Under the pieces are notes generated by a model that was given only the letters and a program-made list of their open reading frames with translations, did no database searches and had not been told where the DNA came from. Both the position numbers and the translations under genes were made by a program. Shown here piece after piece: positions 7,946-16,709 of a DNA stretch of 28,084 nt. Source of the stretch: a virus; IMG/VR virus record IMGVR_UViG_3300046533_000306, positions 1 to 28,084 of that record; one strand, given 5' to 3'. How positions within the stretch are numbered: the stretch's first letter is position 1; the number at the start of each line of letters is the position of its first letter.

Positions 7946-8382
7946 GCCCGATCACCGTGCCAGATTCGAGTGCCATTGACAACGCTGTGGTCGGCGTGCT
8001 CCTGGCGGATGCGACGCTCGCGAGCCTGATGCCCGACGGCGTGTACTTCGGCGTCGCGAAAGCGAAGGCGACCCGCTTCGTGATCGTGTCCCTCGTGACC
8101 GCTGACGATGAACCGGTGTTTGGCCGCCGCGGCTATGAGGACGTGGTCTACATGATCAAGGCGGTCGCGCTCGAGCGGACGGGCGCCGACGTCAAGGCCG
8201 CGGCGCATCGCATCGATCAACTACTCGAAGATCAACCGCTCACGATTCCCGGCTATGTCCACATGGGGACGTGTCGAGAAGGGCGCTTTCGTTATCCCGA
8301 AGTGGACGAAGTGGACGACACGATTCGCTGGCAACACCGCGGCGGCAACTATCGCGTGCAAGCCTCGATTCCTGGGGCGTAA
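7942..8382 (+). CDS. Tail terminator / tail completion protein (DUF3168-like)
   Basis: The 146-residue protein starts at ATG 7942, overlapping the previous stop, with GGGGA upstream. Its pattern is that of the small alpha/beta tail terminators: an N-terminal helix (AVVGVLLADATLASLMPDGVYFG), a strand (RFVIVSLVT), then YEDVVYMIKAVA and AAHRIDQLLEDQPL, and a C-terminal strand IRWQHRGGNYRVQ. These proteins cap the tail tube and receive the filled head. Genome position just before the major tail protein supports the call. Confidence 0.82.
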   Translation: MSPITVPDSSAIDNAVVGVLLADATLASLMPDGVYFGVAKAKATRFVIVSLVTADDEPVFGRRGYEDVVYMIKAVALERTGADVKAAAHRIDQLLEDQPLTIPGYVHMGTCREGRFRYPEVDEVDDTIRWQHRGGNYRVQASIPGA

Positions 8383-8415
8383 ACGGGGACATCGAACAGA
8401 AAGCAGGGTCACAGC

Positions 8416-8817
8416 ATGGCGATTCTCACGGGACGATACGGCAAAGTCAGTTACGACCCGGCAGGCACCACGCCCGTCGAAGTCATCAGCTTGAACACGT
8501 GGAAAGCCTCCTTTAAGCAGTCGTACGAGGACGTCACCTGTTTCGGTGATGCCAACCTCGTGTACGTGCCGGGCCTCCCTGATGTCTCCGGCAGTCTCGG
8601 GGGCTTTTGGAATTCCGCCGAAACCGTCATCTTTGAAGCCACGAAAGCCCCGACGCCCGGCATGTTGGAGCTCGCGCCCAACAGCACTGAGGCGCTCTTC
8701 AAATGGTCCGGCCTCGCCTATCTCGACGCCGACATCGACTGCTCAGTCAAAGGCGCCCCAAAAATCACGTCCACGTTCAAGGCCGGCGGGCCGTGGACGA
8801 TGGCCGTCGGCCCCTGA
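8416..8817 (+). CDS. Major tail (tube) protein
   Basis: The 133-residue protein has the layout of siphovirus tail tube proteins of the short class. It contains strands in GRYGKVSYDP, the segment SYEDVTCFGDANLVYVPGLPDVSGSLGGF, and a late WTMAVGP. The 'FGD...VPGL.D.SGS..G' pattern is typical of tube subunits. It is preceded by a 33-bp gap with a GCAGGGT-type ribosome site, suggesting strong independent translation. Its location between the tail terminator and the tail chaperones is as expected. Confidence 0.83.
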   Translation: MAILTGRYGKVSYDPAGTTPVEVISLNTWKASFKQSYEDVTCFGDANLVYVPGLPDVSGSLGGFWNSAETVIFEATKAPTPGMLELAPNSTEALFKWSGLAYLDADIDCSVKGAPKITSTFKAGGPWTMAVGP

Positions 8818-8829
8818 TCGGCCCGCGTC

Positions 8830-9108
8830 ATGTTCGACCAGCTGCGGATCCATGGGACCGCGGCGTCGATCCTGTGGGGCTATCGCGCGGCGGTCACGCT
8901 CAAGACGTGGTCGATCGTGCGCGTCAAGGGGCAATGGACGCTCTCCGCGACCATCGAGCGGTGTGAGCCGTTCATGGCGCGACAACGCCCGCTGCTCTTC
9001 ACGGCCCCGCGTGACGGCGCCCGGGACGGCATGTGGGCCTGGGGTGTGCAGTCGATCCAGATCGGCGGGTCGTCCCTCATCGCGCAGTTAGGACCACCGG
9101 AACACTAA
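8830..9108 (+). CDS. Small tail-region protein of unknown function
   Basis: The 92-residue protein (starting MFDQLRIHGTAASILWGYRAAV) is beta-rich and tryptophan-rich. It contains WTLSATIERCEPFMARQRPLLF and ends WAWGVQSIQIGGSSLIAQLG. It was not recognised as any specific family. It lies between the major tail protein and the tail assembly chaperone, where some phages encode a minor tail or tube accessory protein. The ATG at 8830 follows the previous stop by 12 bases with no strong ribosome site. Confidence 0.7.
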   Translation: MFDQLRIHGTAASILWGYRAAVTLKTWSIVRVKGQWTLSATIERCEPFMARQRPLLFTAPRDGARDGMWAWGVQSIQIGGSSLIAQLGPPEH

Positions 9109-9120
9109 GGGGAGGTCGAG

Positions 9121-9555
9121 ATGGGGCGGTGTCGCTTCGTGCAGCCGGAGACCGAACGGCTCACGCTCTCAGACGGGGAGTGGATCGAGGTCAAGCGCGA
9201 ACTCAACGCGGGCGAGCAACGGCACGTGCAAGCCGGCTACTACAAAGACGTCCGGCTCGGCGAGCGGCCGATCGTCGACTTTGAACAATACGGCAAGACC
9301 CGGATGGTCGGCTACCTCACGGCCTGGTCGTTCGTCGGGTTCGATGGGCAGCCCGAGCCCATCGATGAGAGCGGCCTCGATCACCTCGACATGGATACGT
9401 GGTTGGAAATCGATCGCGCCCTCGACGCGCACGAAGCACGGATCAGCGCGCGCCGCGAGGCCCGAAAAAACGCCCAGGATGGCGCGAAGACATCGCCAGC
9501 GATCTCGCCATCGCCTTACGCTGCGGCTGGCGCGTCGAGTGGGTTCGAGCGTTGA
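9121..9555 (+). CDS. Tail assembly chaperone, gpG-like (zero-frame product)
   Basis: The 144-residue protein begins after a strong GGGGAGG site. Residues 1-115 have the look of tail assembly chaperones (RLTLSDGEWIEVKRELNAGE, FDGQPEPIDE, DTWLEIDRALDAHEA). At codons 115-117 lies the heptamer A AAA AAC (9465-9471). A -1 shift there extends the protein into the frame ending at 9617. The zero-frame tail after the heptamer is low-complexity (Ala/Ser/Pro). The protein keeps the tape measure soluble before tube polymerisation and is not part of the virion in lambda-like systems. Confidence 0.87.
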   Translation: MGRCRFVQPETERLTLSDGEWIEVKRELNAGEQRHVQAGYYKDVRLGERPIVDFEQYGKTRMVGYLTAWSFVGFDGQPEPIDESGLDHLDMDTWLEIDRALDAHEARISARREARKNAQDGAKTSPAISPSPYAAAGASSGFER

Positions 9556-9617
9556 GCCTCGATGACTACGAGGTCCTGGTCGAGATGCTAATCGAGCAAC
9601 AGCGCGAGCGAGACTGA
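9121..9617 (+). CDS. Tail assembly chaperone, gpGT-like frameshift product
   Basis: The join is 9121-9471 followed by 9471-9617 in the -1 frame. The first 117 codons are shared with the gpG-like gene, then 48 residues follow: RPGWREDIASDLAIALRC and onward, through LSLDDYEVLVEMLIEQQRE. This tail has the short helical, aromatic look of T domains, which recruit tube subunits. The T part has no good start of its own and ends five bases before the tape measure gene, as expected for a fused gpGT. Total length is 165 residues. Confidence 0.82.
9465..9471 (+). promoter_or_regulatory. Programmed -1 ribosomal frameshift site (A AAA AAC)
   Basis: The heptamer AAAAAAC sits with its zero-frame codons read as xxA AAA AAC, exactly the canonical X XXY YYZ slippery arrangement. 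Slipping back one base joins the gpG-like frame to the T frame. The run of six A residues stands out in this GC-rich gene. A downstream stimulatory structure was not modelled. Confidence 0.85.
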
Positions 9618-9621
9618 CCGC

Positions 9622-11976
9622 ATGGCCCAACTGACTGGCATTTTCAACGCCGATTTCACGTCCTTTACGAAGGCCTGCGAGCAGGGATCCGCCTCGTTGA
9701 AGAGTTTCGAAACCGACGCCGTCAAGACCGCGATCTCACTCGATAAGATGGCGGACTCGATCTCGGGACAAAAGATCGTTCAGCAAGCCCTCCTCGCGAC
9801 CAAGGCCGTCCAAGACGTCGGCGGCGCGGCGGCGCTCACCGAAAAGGAACTCGCCAAGATGTCGGCGCTCGCCGGGGAAGGCGCCGAGAAATTGCGCGCG
9901 ATGGGCCAGGACGTGCCGGCCCAGATGCAAAAGCTCGCGGACGCCACCGGCCAATGGGGATCCGCGCTCTCCACGGCGACGGGGTATCTCTCGGCCCTGG
10001 GCATCAATGCGACGTTTAGTGGCCTGGTGCAATTCACCGAAAGCATCTTTTCGAGCGCGAGCGCGATTCATGACATGGGCGAGCGGTTGGGGATCTCCGC
10101 GGAAGCGGTCCAGGGCTTCAAGTTCGCGGCCGAACAGGCGGGCTCCTCGCTCGATGCCGTCGGCTCGGCGATCACGAAGATGAACAAGAACCTGGCCGAG
10201 GGCGACAAGAGCACCGTCGACGCCTTGAACAAAGCCGGGCTGGAATTCGCGACGATCCGCAACATGAAGCCCGAGGATGCGTTCCTCGCGATCACGGACG
10301 CGATTGCGAAAATCCCCGACCCGATGGAGCGCAGCGACGTCACGTTGAAGCTATTCGGCAAGAGTGCCGCCGAGCTCTTGCCCGCGATCACGGAAGGCTT
10401 CCGGGCGGCGGCCGACGGCGCGCAAAAAATGTCGAATGCCACCGTGGATGCGCTCGAGCGGGCGGAAGACGCCTGGACGAAACTGCGGAACACCGTCGTG
10501 ATTGTGTCCGGGACCATCATCGCGGGCACCATCGACACCACGACGCACATCACATCGAGTTGGCAAAACTTCTGGCAGTTCATGAAGGATTCGGCGTCGA
10601 TGGGCGTCGGCATGGCGGCGGCCCTCGCGACGGCGAACGAACAGATCAAGACCAGCGTCGACGACTTCGTCGGGCCCCTCGAGAAAGGGCTGCATGCGAC
10701 GAAAGCGGAGACCGAGGGCGCGGAGGCGGCGGCGAAGAAGTATGCCGACGCCTGGGCCGAGCTCAGTACGGTCGGCACCTCCTACAAAGACACGGTTGCC
10801 CAGATCAATCCGAAGATCGCCGAGCAGGCCGAGTACTACCTGAAAGCGGGGGCCTCGATCGCCACGGTGGCGGCGGCGTTTCCGCAGCTCTCGGCCGCGC
10901 AAGTCAAGGCCCTTGACGAAATGGTCAAGCAGTACGAGGCCACCTACAAAGCGATTCAGAAGATCGAGGAGAGCCACGTCAAGCAACAGGAGACGAACAT
11001 CTTCGGACTGAGCAAAGCTGAAAACGACGCGTCCCAAAAGAGCATCGAGAACTGGGGGAAGGCGAACGCGGAAATCCAAAAATTGAATCAGGCGCTTACC
11101 GACGACTACAACAAGCAGTCGATGGATCGCTACACCTACCAGGTCATGAAAATCTGGGACGGGGTCGAGCAAGAGATCGCGGCCTTCAAAAAGACCGGCG
11201 TGACGGCGGAACAAGTGACCCAGTATTCCAACGCGCTGTATGAACAAGCGACGGTCAAAATCTCCGAACTCTCCACGGTGACAGTGAAAGCCAGCGAGAC
11301 CGCCGCCGGGCAAATGAAAAGCCTGTGGGAGGGCTTCGACCGCGCGTTATCGTCGGCGAAGGGCAACGCCTCGGCCGTCGCGCAAGAGGCCGCCGCGGCG
11401 CTCAGTAGCACGATGCAGCAGGTGGTCAACATCGCCGCTACCGCCGACGACAACATCACGCAGAACGGGATCGACGCGATGAATCGGTTGCTCGCCGAAG
11501 AACAGCGCGTCACGGACCTCGCCGCCAAAGCGGCGGCGGAAGCGGCGGCCAAACTCAAAGCCGCCAATACCTATCAAGGCGGCGAGAAGCTGCCTGGGTC
11601 CACGACCGTGCAGGAGTTTGGGCAGAATTACATCATCTCCCCGACCGGCGCGCGGGTCCCGATGGGCCCGCACGGCGAGATCCCGAAAAACTTTGACGAC
11701 CTCTACGCAGGGAGATCGTCGTTTCCGCAGTTTGCCGGCGGCGTGCAGAATTTCTCTGGCGGATTGGCGCTGGTCGGCGAGAAGGGCCCGGAGCTCGTCA
11801 ACCTCCCGGGCGGATCCGACGTGATCCCGAATAGCCGGATGGGTGGCGGTGGCGTGTCGATCACGATTCATGTCACGCAACCCTTCGGCACCCCCGAAGC
11901 CATCGCGCGCGCCGTCGCGGATGCCCAAGTCGCCCTCATGCGCGGGCAAGGCGTGCGCCTGCCCTACGGCACATGA
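9622..11976 (+). CDS. Tape measure protein
   Basis: The 784-residue protein has long helical stretches rich in Ala, Lys and Glu. An N-terminal region has LGISAEAVQGFKFAAEQAGSS, common in tape measure proteins, and the C-terminal module NFSGGLALVGEKGPELVNLP occurs in many of them. It spans the tail lumen and sets tail length. At about 0.15 nm per residue it predicts a tail near 115-120 nm. It directly follows the tail chaperones and overlaps the hub gene start (ATGA at 11973). No peptidase or muralytic domain was recognised within it. Confidence 0.93.
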   Translation: MAQLTGIFNADFTSFTKACEQGSASLKSFETDAVKTAISLDKMADSISGQKIVQQALLATKAVQDVGGAAALTEKELAKMSALAGEGAEKLRAMGQDVPAQMQKLADATGQWGSALSTATGYLSALGINATFSGLVQFTESIFSSASAIHDMGERLGISAEAVQGFKFAAEQAGSSLDAVGSAITKMNKNLAEGDKSTVDALNKAGLEFATIRNMKPEDAFLAITDAIAKIPDPMERSDVTLKLFGKSAAELLPAITEGFRAAADGAQKMSNATVDALERAEDAWTKLRNTVVIVSGTIIAGTIDTTTHITSSWQNFWQFMKDSASMGVGMAAALATANEQIKTSVDDFVGPLEKGLHATKAETEGAEAAAKKYADAWAELSTVGTSYKDTVAQINPKIAEQAEYYLKAGASIATVAAAFPQLSAAQVKALDEMVKQYEATYKAIQKIEESHVKQQETNIFGLSKAENDASQKSIENWGKANAEIQKLNQALTDDYNKQSMDRYTYQVMKIWDGVEQEIAAFKKTGVTAEQVTQYSNALYEQATVKISELSTVTVKASETAAGQMKSLWEGFDRALSSAKGNASAVAQEAAAALSSTMQQVVNIAATADDNITQNGIDAMNRLLAEEQRVTDLAAKAAAEAAAKLKAANTYQGGEKLPGSTTVQEFGQNYIISPTGARVPMGPHGEIPKNFDDLYAGRSSFPQFAGGVQNFSGGLALVGEKGPELVNLPGGSDVIPNSRMGGGGVSITIHVTQPFGTPEAIARAVADAQVALMRGQGVRLPYGT

Positions 11977-14900
11977 AGCTGACCAACGCCGTCTCGAATA
12001 TCGCGCGGTCGGGCGCCACGCGGTCCGGGTATCCGGTCCTGCAGGGCGCCAAGGTCCCGCTGTACGCGATCTCGAATATCGCGCGCTCGGGCGCGACCCG
12101 GTCGAATTACACGAGCGCGAAGCCGTTCATCGCGATCGATGGGATTCACCGGGCGTGGGGCCGAATCCCCGGCCAGGGCGTGATCGCCGATTCGGTGACC
12201 AAGTCCGACGCCATCAACAACACGCCGGTCACGCTCGCCTTCACCGCCTACGGCTGGGTGCCGCGCGAGGGCGCCGACGTGATCGTGACGCTCGGATCGA
12301 AGAACAATGCGCAACGGCAATTCGGCGGGACGATCGTCAGCACGCGCCATCGGTACGCCGGGAAGCCCGCCGCGGCCAACATGTTGTTTGACGTCTCGTG
12401 CATCGACTACACGTGGGGCCTCGACCGGCGCAAGGTCTCGGGCAACTACACCGGCGCGAGCGTCGCCGCGATCGCCGCGAGCTTGATGACGTACGCCCCG
12501 GCGGGCTACACGCTGTTAGTCGATCCGGACATCGGCGCCGAGCGGCTCGATCAGATCACCTTCACCGAGCAATCACTCACGGGGGCCTTCGCGCAGCTCG
12601 CGAAGCGCGTCGGCGGGGACTACCTCTGCGACTACAGCAAAGTGGTGCACCTGTTCTTTGAGAATACGACCCTCTCGCCGCCGCGGATCGTGAACGCGGT
12701 GCACCCGACCCTCCAGCGGATCGAGTGGACGCGCGACCTGTCGCAAGTCGCGACGCGCATCCTCGGGAACTTCGGCGGGTCGAACGCGCTCGACCAGATC
12801 GCGCCCGGGGAGACGCTCCTGCCGGTGGAAACGGCGGCCTGGTATCTCGCGGCAGGCGGCGTCGTCCTCGTCGGGCAGCAGCGCGTGACGTATGGCGGGA
12901 TTGATCCGGGCGGCGGCGGATCGCTGGTCGGCCCGGGCGCGTCGCCGACCGGCGCCCCAAACGTGTCGCTGCTCCCTGGGGCGGGCGTTACCGCCGGCGT
13001 GCACGACTACGCCGTGAGTTACAAGACGGCATCGGGGGAGTCACTCGCCGGGCCGCGCGTGACCGTGCCCGTCGGTGTCTTTCTCCCGCCCACGACGGCC
13101 CCCACGCCGGGGACGCCCGGACCCGGGGGCACGGGTCCATCACCGGGCGTCCATGACTATGCGGTCTCGTTTGTGATCAGTAGCGGCGAGACGGTGCCGG
13201 GGCCCCGTGTCTCGGTGAGCAACACGGCCCTGACCCCGGCGCCGACGACCGGACCGACGCCCACGGCGGGCCCCATTGGCGTGGGCCCCGATCCCGGCGT
13301 GCATGACTATGCCGTGGCCTTCCAAACGGCGACCGGGTCGACGCCCCCGGGCCCCATCGGCGGACAGATTGCGGTCGCCAATACCCCACTGCCGGCCCCG
13401 ACGGCCGGCCCGACGACGAATCCCGCGACCGTGGGCGGCAGCGTGGACCTCGGCGATCACTGGTATTCGCTCACCTTCCTGACGGCCTCGGGCGAAACGA
13501 TCGGCGGCCCGGTCACCACAGGAACGGCCCTGCCAATGGCGCCGGTGGCTAATCCCACGTCCCCGCCCGCGACGGGGCTCGGGTCGGGCATGAACAACGT
13601 GACCGGGGGGTGGCTCTACTACTCGTACGCCTATCGCGCCGGGAGCGGGGAAACGCTGCAGTCACCGACCGTCGAAGTCCAGGCGACGCTCGCGGGTATT
13701 TCGTTCCCGAACTATTTCATCAACATGGCCGTGACCGCCTACGCGTCCCCCGACCCGGCGGTGACGTCCATCGTGTTTTACCGCAGTTTTCAATACGGCG
13801 GTCAGGGGCAGAAGCGGGAATGGGCCACGTCCTCGAATGTGACCTCGACGATTGTGGATCCCTGTTCCAATACCAACGGACCCCTGGCCCCCACGGGGGG
13901 GAATACCACGGTCGGGGCCGGGCCGAAGCAAACGATCCCGTTGACGAATATTCAGACCGGACCCGTCGGCACCATCGCGCGGCGCCTCTATCGCTCGCCG
14001 GCGATCGGCGGCGTCGGCGTGCAAAAACTGCTCGCCACGATCAACAACAACTCCACGACCACGTACACCGACACGTTGGCGGACAGTGCGCTGGGCGCCC
14101 AGGTGCCAAGCGGGAACACCGCGTACGTCCTGATGGCCGTGCGCCTGACCAACATTCCTCGGGGGACCGGGAGCAGTACCGCGGTGACCGCGCGGCAGCT
14201 CTATCGCCGATCCGGGGGGGCGGGCCTCCGGTACCTCGCGACGCTGCCGGATAACTCGGCCAGCACCTACGACGACACCACGCCGAATGCCGGCCTGGGC
14301 GCCGCCCCCCCGACGGCGAACACGGCGACCCTGCTGGTGATCCCGCTGACGAAACTCCCCCTCGGGAATAGTCTGGTCATGGGGCGCAACGTGTACCGCA
14401 CCTCCGGCGGCAACGCGGGCGGCCCCCTGTATCGTCTCTTGACGCTCGCGGACAACACGACCACAGACGTGGTCGATACCTTCAGTGATGCCAGCTTGGG
14501 CGCGCCGGCGCTCACCGTCGGCTCCGCGCAAGCGGCGCAGGTGCAACTGTCCGCGATTCCCCTGGGCGCCGCCAGCGTCATCGCCCGCGTGCTCTACCGC
14601 ACCAAGGCGGGACTGACGCCGTTGCAGGTGCTCACCACCCTCGCCGACAACACGACGACGGCGTATCTCGACGTGACGGCCGACGCGGCCCTCGGGGCGA
14701 ATCCGCCGACGAGTGATACGTCGTTGTTGCAACAGCCGACCGGCAACGTCCTCGCCGGCTCGCCGACGCTCCCCTGTGCGACGGTCGCGGCGTTTCGCAC
14801 CACGGGCGGGTGGGCCATCGTCGGCTCACAGAACGTCCGGTATACCGGGATCAGTGGCAACGCACTGCTGGGGATTCCGCCGAGCGGCCCGGGCGCGATC

Positions 14901-15422
14901 ACCGCGACGATCACATACAACACGACCGCCGTCGTCGCCGCGATGCTGACCGGGATTCCGGCCACCGGCCTCGGCGTGATCAAGTACCCGATCCTGAAAG
15001 GCGACCCGGTCAACGTGTTCGTCCAGGTCGATGACCTCGCCGCCCAGGCCGCCGCGCGCCTCCAGCTCCCCGGCAGTGACGGCGTGATCGAAGACGAGAT
15101 CCAAGACGGGCGCTTGTCCTACATCGAAGGCCTGGCGCGGTGTCAGGCGCGGCTCGATCTGCTCGCGGCCCTCGACAGCGAGGGAAAAGTGGGTGTCATC
15201 ACCGTCTCGTACGTGTGCCGCGACATCAACACGCACGCGGGCGCGACGGTCTCCGTCAATCTCGGGCTGCCGGTGAATGTGCGGGGGGACTTCCTGATCC
15301 AACGCGTCGGCGTCGCGCGCTTCAACATTCCGAATCTGAACCCGACGTACACCGTCGAGGCGTCGAGCCTGCGTTTCTCCGCGGAGGAAATGCTGCGCCT
15401 CTTACGACAGGGAGCGTTCTAA
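11973..15422 (+). CDS. Large tail hub / tail tip protein with inserted repeat domains
   Basis: The 1149-residue protein directly follows the tape measure, the usual place for a distal tail or baseplate hub protein. Residues 45-300 and 915-1149 look like parts of a gp27-like hub (ASLMTYAPAGYTLLVDPD; RLSYIEGLARCQARLDLLAAL; GDFLIQRVG). Between them are a region of Fn3-like beta repeats, with GVHDYAVS-type text starting at residues 342, 392 and 442 (50-residue period) plus weaker copies, and four 67-68-residue modules starting near 655, 723, 790 and 857 with LYR and DNTTT-type motifs. The N-terminus repeats SNIARSGATRS at 8-18 and 34-44. It probably forms the tail tip and host-contact surface. 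Domain fold calls are inferred from sequence pattern. Confidence 0.8.
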   Translation: MKLTNAVSNIARSGATRSGYPVLQGAKVPLYAISNIARSGATRSNYTSAKPFIAIDGIHRAWGRIPGQGVIADSVTKSDAINNTPVTLAFTAYGWVPREGADVIVTLGSKNNAQRQFGGTIVSTRHRYAGKPAAANMLFDVSCIDYTWGLDRRKVSGNYTGASVAAIAASLMTYAPAGYTLLVDPDIGAERLDQITFTEQSLTGAFAQLAKRVGGDYLCDYSKVVHLFFENTTLSPPRIVNAVHPTLQRIEWTRDLSQVATRILGNFGGSNALDQIAPGETLLPVETAAWYLAAGGVVLVGQQRVTYGGIDPGGGGSLVGPGASPTGAPNVSLLPGAGVTAGVHDYAVSYKTASGESLAGPRVTVPVGVFLPPTTAPTPGTPGPGGTGPSPGVHDYAVSFVISSGETVPGPRVSVSNTALTPAPTTGPTPTAGPIGVGPDPGVHDYAVAFQTATGSTPPGPIGGQIAVANTPLPAPTAGPTTNPATVGGSVDLGDHWYSLTFLTASGETIGGPVTTGTALPMAPVANPTSPPATGLGSGMNNVTGGWLYYSYAYRAGSGETLQSPTVEVQATLAGISFPNYFINMAVTAYASPDPAVTSIVFYRSFQYGGQGQKREWATSSNVTSTIVDPCSNTNGPLAPTGGNTTVGAGPKQTIPLTNIQTGPVGTIARRLYRSPAIGGVGVQKLLATINNNSTTTYTDTLADSALGAQVPSGNTAYVLMAVRLTNIPRGTGSSTAVTARQLYRRSGGAGLRYLATLPDNSASTYDDTTPNAGLGAAPPTANTATLLVIPLTKLPLGNSLVMGRNVYRTSGGNAGGPLYRLLTLADNTTTDVVDTFSDASLGAPALTVGSAQAAQVQLSAIPLGAASVIARVLYRTKAGLTPLQVLTTLADNTTTAYLDVTADAALGANPPTSDTSLLQQPTGNVLAGSPTLPCATVAAFRTTGGWAIVGSQNVRYTGISGNALLGIPPSGPGAITATITYNTTAVVAAMLTGIPATGLGVIKYPILKGDPVNVFVQVDDLAAQAAARLQLPGSDGVIEDEIQDGRLSYIEGLARCQARLDLLAALDSEGKVGVITVSYVCRDINTHAGATVSVNLGLPVNVRGDFLIQRVGVARFNIPNLNPTYTVEASSLRFSAEEMLRLLRQGAF

Positions 15423-16109
15423 ATGGCGGTCACGATCACGCGTTCTCCTTGGATTGACGACGACGGCAGTGGCACCACAGGGACGGTCATCAACAACGCG
15501 GTCAAAACCGACCTCTACAACCAGATCGATACCGCCCTCGCGAAGGTCGCGCAACTCGCGGGCGGGAATAGTTTCAACGGCACGCAGAGTGTCGTGAATG
15601 GCTCGTTCCTCGTGGGCACGGGGGCCGGCGTCAGCAACAGCATGCTGGGGCTCACCATCGATGGCGCGGTGAATACCGGCCTGGGGGTGCAAAACACTAA
15701 CCCCAGCAATGGGGCCTTCTACCTCGCGTTTTACAACAGCGCCGTGGTCCTGGCGGGGTATATCAATCAGACCGGGGCGACCACCGTCGCGTATACCACG
15801 ACCTCGGATGCCCGCCTCAAGACCGACGACGGCCCCGCCGCGGATCTGGACGCCTTGCGACGGATCGTGGTGCACGACTTCGCGTGGACCGCCGACGGCC
15901 GCCGCGATCGCGGGATCTTCGCGCAAGAGGCGCATGCGCTCTACCCGCGCGCCGTCTTCCCCGGCACCGACGAGACGACCGACTCGGGCGCCCTCGCGCG
16001 GCCGTGGATGACCGACTATTCCAAGTTCGTCCCCGACCTGATCGTCGGCTGGCAACAACACGACGTCGCGATCGCCGAGCTCCGCGCGCAACTCAGAGGA
16101 AAGGATTGA
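15423..16109 (+). CDS. Tail fibre protein with S74 intramolecular chaperone domain
   Basis: The 228-residue protein starts one base after the hub stop. Its N-terminal half is a Gly/Asn/Thr-rich fibre segment. The C-terminal third is a peptidase S74 (intramolecular chaperone) domain, recognised from TTTSDARLKTDDG, then RRIVVHDFAWT and GIFAQEAHALYPRAV. Ser128 and Lys133 have the five-residue spacing of the Ser-Lys dyad in this family. Cleavage before Ser128 would release a chaperone of about 100 residues after trimer folding. It is a short fibre, likely mounted on the tail tip and involved in receptor contact. Confidence 0.9.
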   Translation: MAVTITRSPWIDDDGSGTTGTVINNAVKTDLYNQIDTALAKVAQLAGGNSFNGTQSVVNGSFLVGTGAGVSNSMLGLTIDGAVNTGLGVQNTNPSNGAFYLAFYNSAVVLAGYINQTGATTVAYTTTSDARLKTDDGPAADLDALRRIVVHDFAWTADGRRDRGIFAQEAHALYPRAVFPGTDETTDSGALARPWMTDYSKFVPDLIVGWQQHDVAIAELRAQLRGKD

Positions 16110-16116
16110 ACCCCCG

Positions 16117-16452
16117 ATGAACGACGCATTTACCCAACAGGCCCTCGCCGCCGATCCCCACTTTCACCGCCGGCTGCAAAACGCGCTGACGCAGATCGCG
16201 TGGGAAGTCCTCGAGGAAGACCCCTCGACGCTGTATCACGCCGAACGCGTGGCCTACGCGCAGAAGGTCAACAGCGCCCCGATGTCGACCGCGCAGCAGC
16301 TCGCGCCGTCGTTCGTGAACCGCCCGAACGTGTTCAACTTCCCGACGTCGTACGACTTCACGGTCGGCGCGACGGTGACCGCCTCGGGTGATCCCGACAT
16401 CGAGAGTCAGCTCATGACCGATTGGAACAAGCTCGCGGGCGTGACCGGATGA
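16117..16452 (+). CDS. Tail-region protein of unknown function
   Basis: The 111-residue protein follows AGAGGAAAGG and is the penultimate gene of the late plus-strand block. It is helical at first (FTQQALAADPHFHRRLQNALTQIAWEVLEE), then has a Pro/Asn/Phe segment (NRPNVFNFPTSYDF). The family was not recognised by name. The position behind the fibre gene suggests a late structural or assembly role, but nothing in the sequence proves it. The stop overlaps the next start (ATGA). Confidence 0.78.
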   Translation: MNDAFTQQALAADPHFHRRLQNALTQIAWEVLEEDPSTLYHAERVAYAQKVNSAPMSTAQQLAPSFVNRPNVFNFPTSYDFTVGATVTASGDPDIESQLMTDWNKLAGVTG

Positions 16453-16673
16453 CGCGCACGCTCGCGGCCGCCGACTACTGGAAACTGCGCGCGCGGTGCA
16501 GCGAGGCGCAGCGGTGCGAAGTCCTTGCCCTCCAGGCGCGCACGGCCCTCGCGACCGCGCACCAGCAGCAAACGGCGGCGCTCACCGAGCTCGGCCTCGA
16601 TCCGGCGGCGCCGACGTTCACGCTCGACGATGACACGCTCTCGATCACCGTGCCAGAGCCGGGGCCAGGATAG
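16449..16673 (+). CDS. Small coiled-coil protein, last gene of the late block
   Basis: The 74-residue protein from ATG 16449 overlaps the previous stop; a longer in-frame upstream start exists but lacks that coupling. It is helical (YWKLRARCSEAQRCEVLALQ), then has a short C-terminal strand segment (TFTLDDDTLSITVPEPGPG). The layout resembles small accessory proteins at the end of tail operons. The function is unknown. The stop lies within a hairpin (16660-16678). Confidence 0.7.
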   Translation: MTRTLAAADYWKLRARCSEAQRCEVLALQARTALATAHQQQTAALTELGLDPAAPTFTLDDDTLSITVPEPGPG

Positions 16674-16705
16674 CCCCGAGGACGCGCCAGGATGCCCCAG
16701 GCGCG
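16660..16705. terminator. Hairpin pair between convergent genes, possible terminator
   Basis: Two inverted repeats lie between the late operon and the minus-strand cassette. CGGGGC (16660-16665) pairs with GCCCCG (16673-16678) across a 7-base loop, and CGCGCC (16683-16688) pairs with GGCGCG (16700-16705) across an 11-base loop. Neither is followed by a clear U-tract, so intrinsic termination is uncertain. Position between convergent genes supports it. Confidence 0.45.
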
Positions 16706-16709
16706 GCGT

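Noticed and set aside
10351-11313. Minus-strand open frame of 320 codons opposite the tape measure gene
   Set aside because: It is rich in Arg/Gly/Leu with no motif and is fully antisense to a strong tape measure call.
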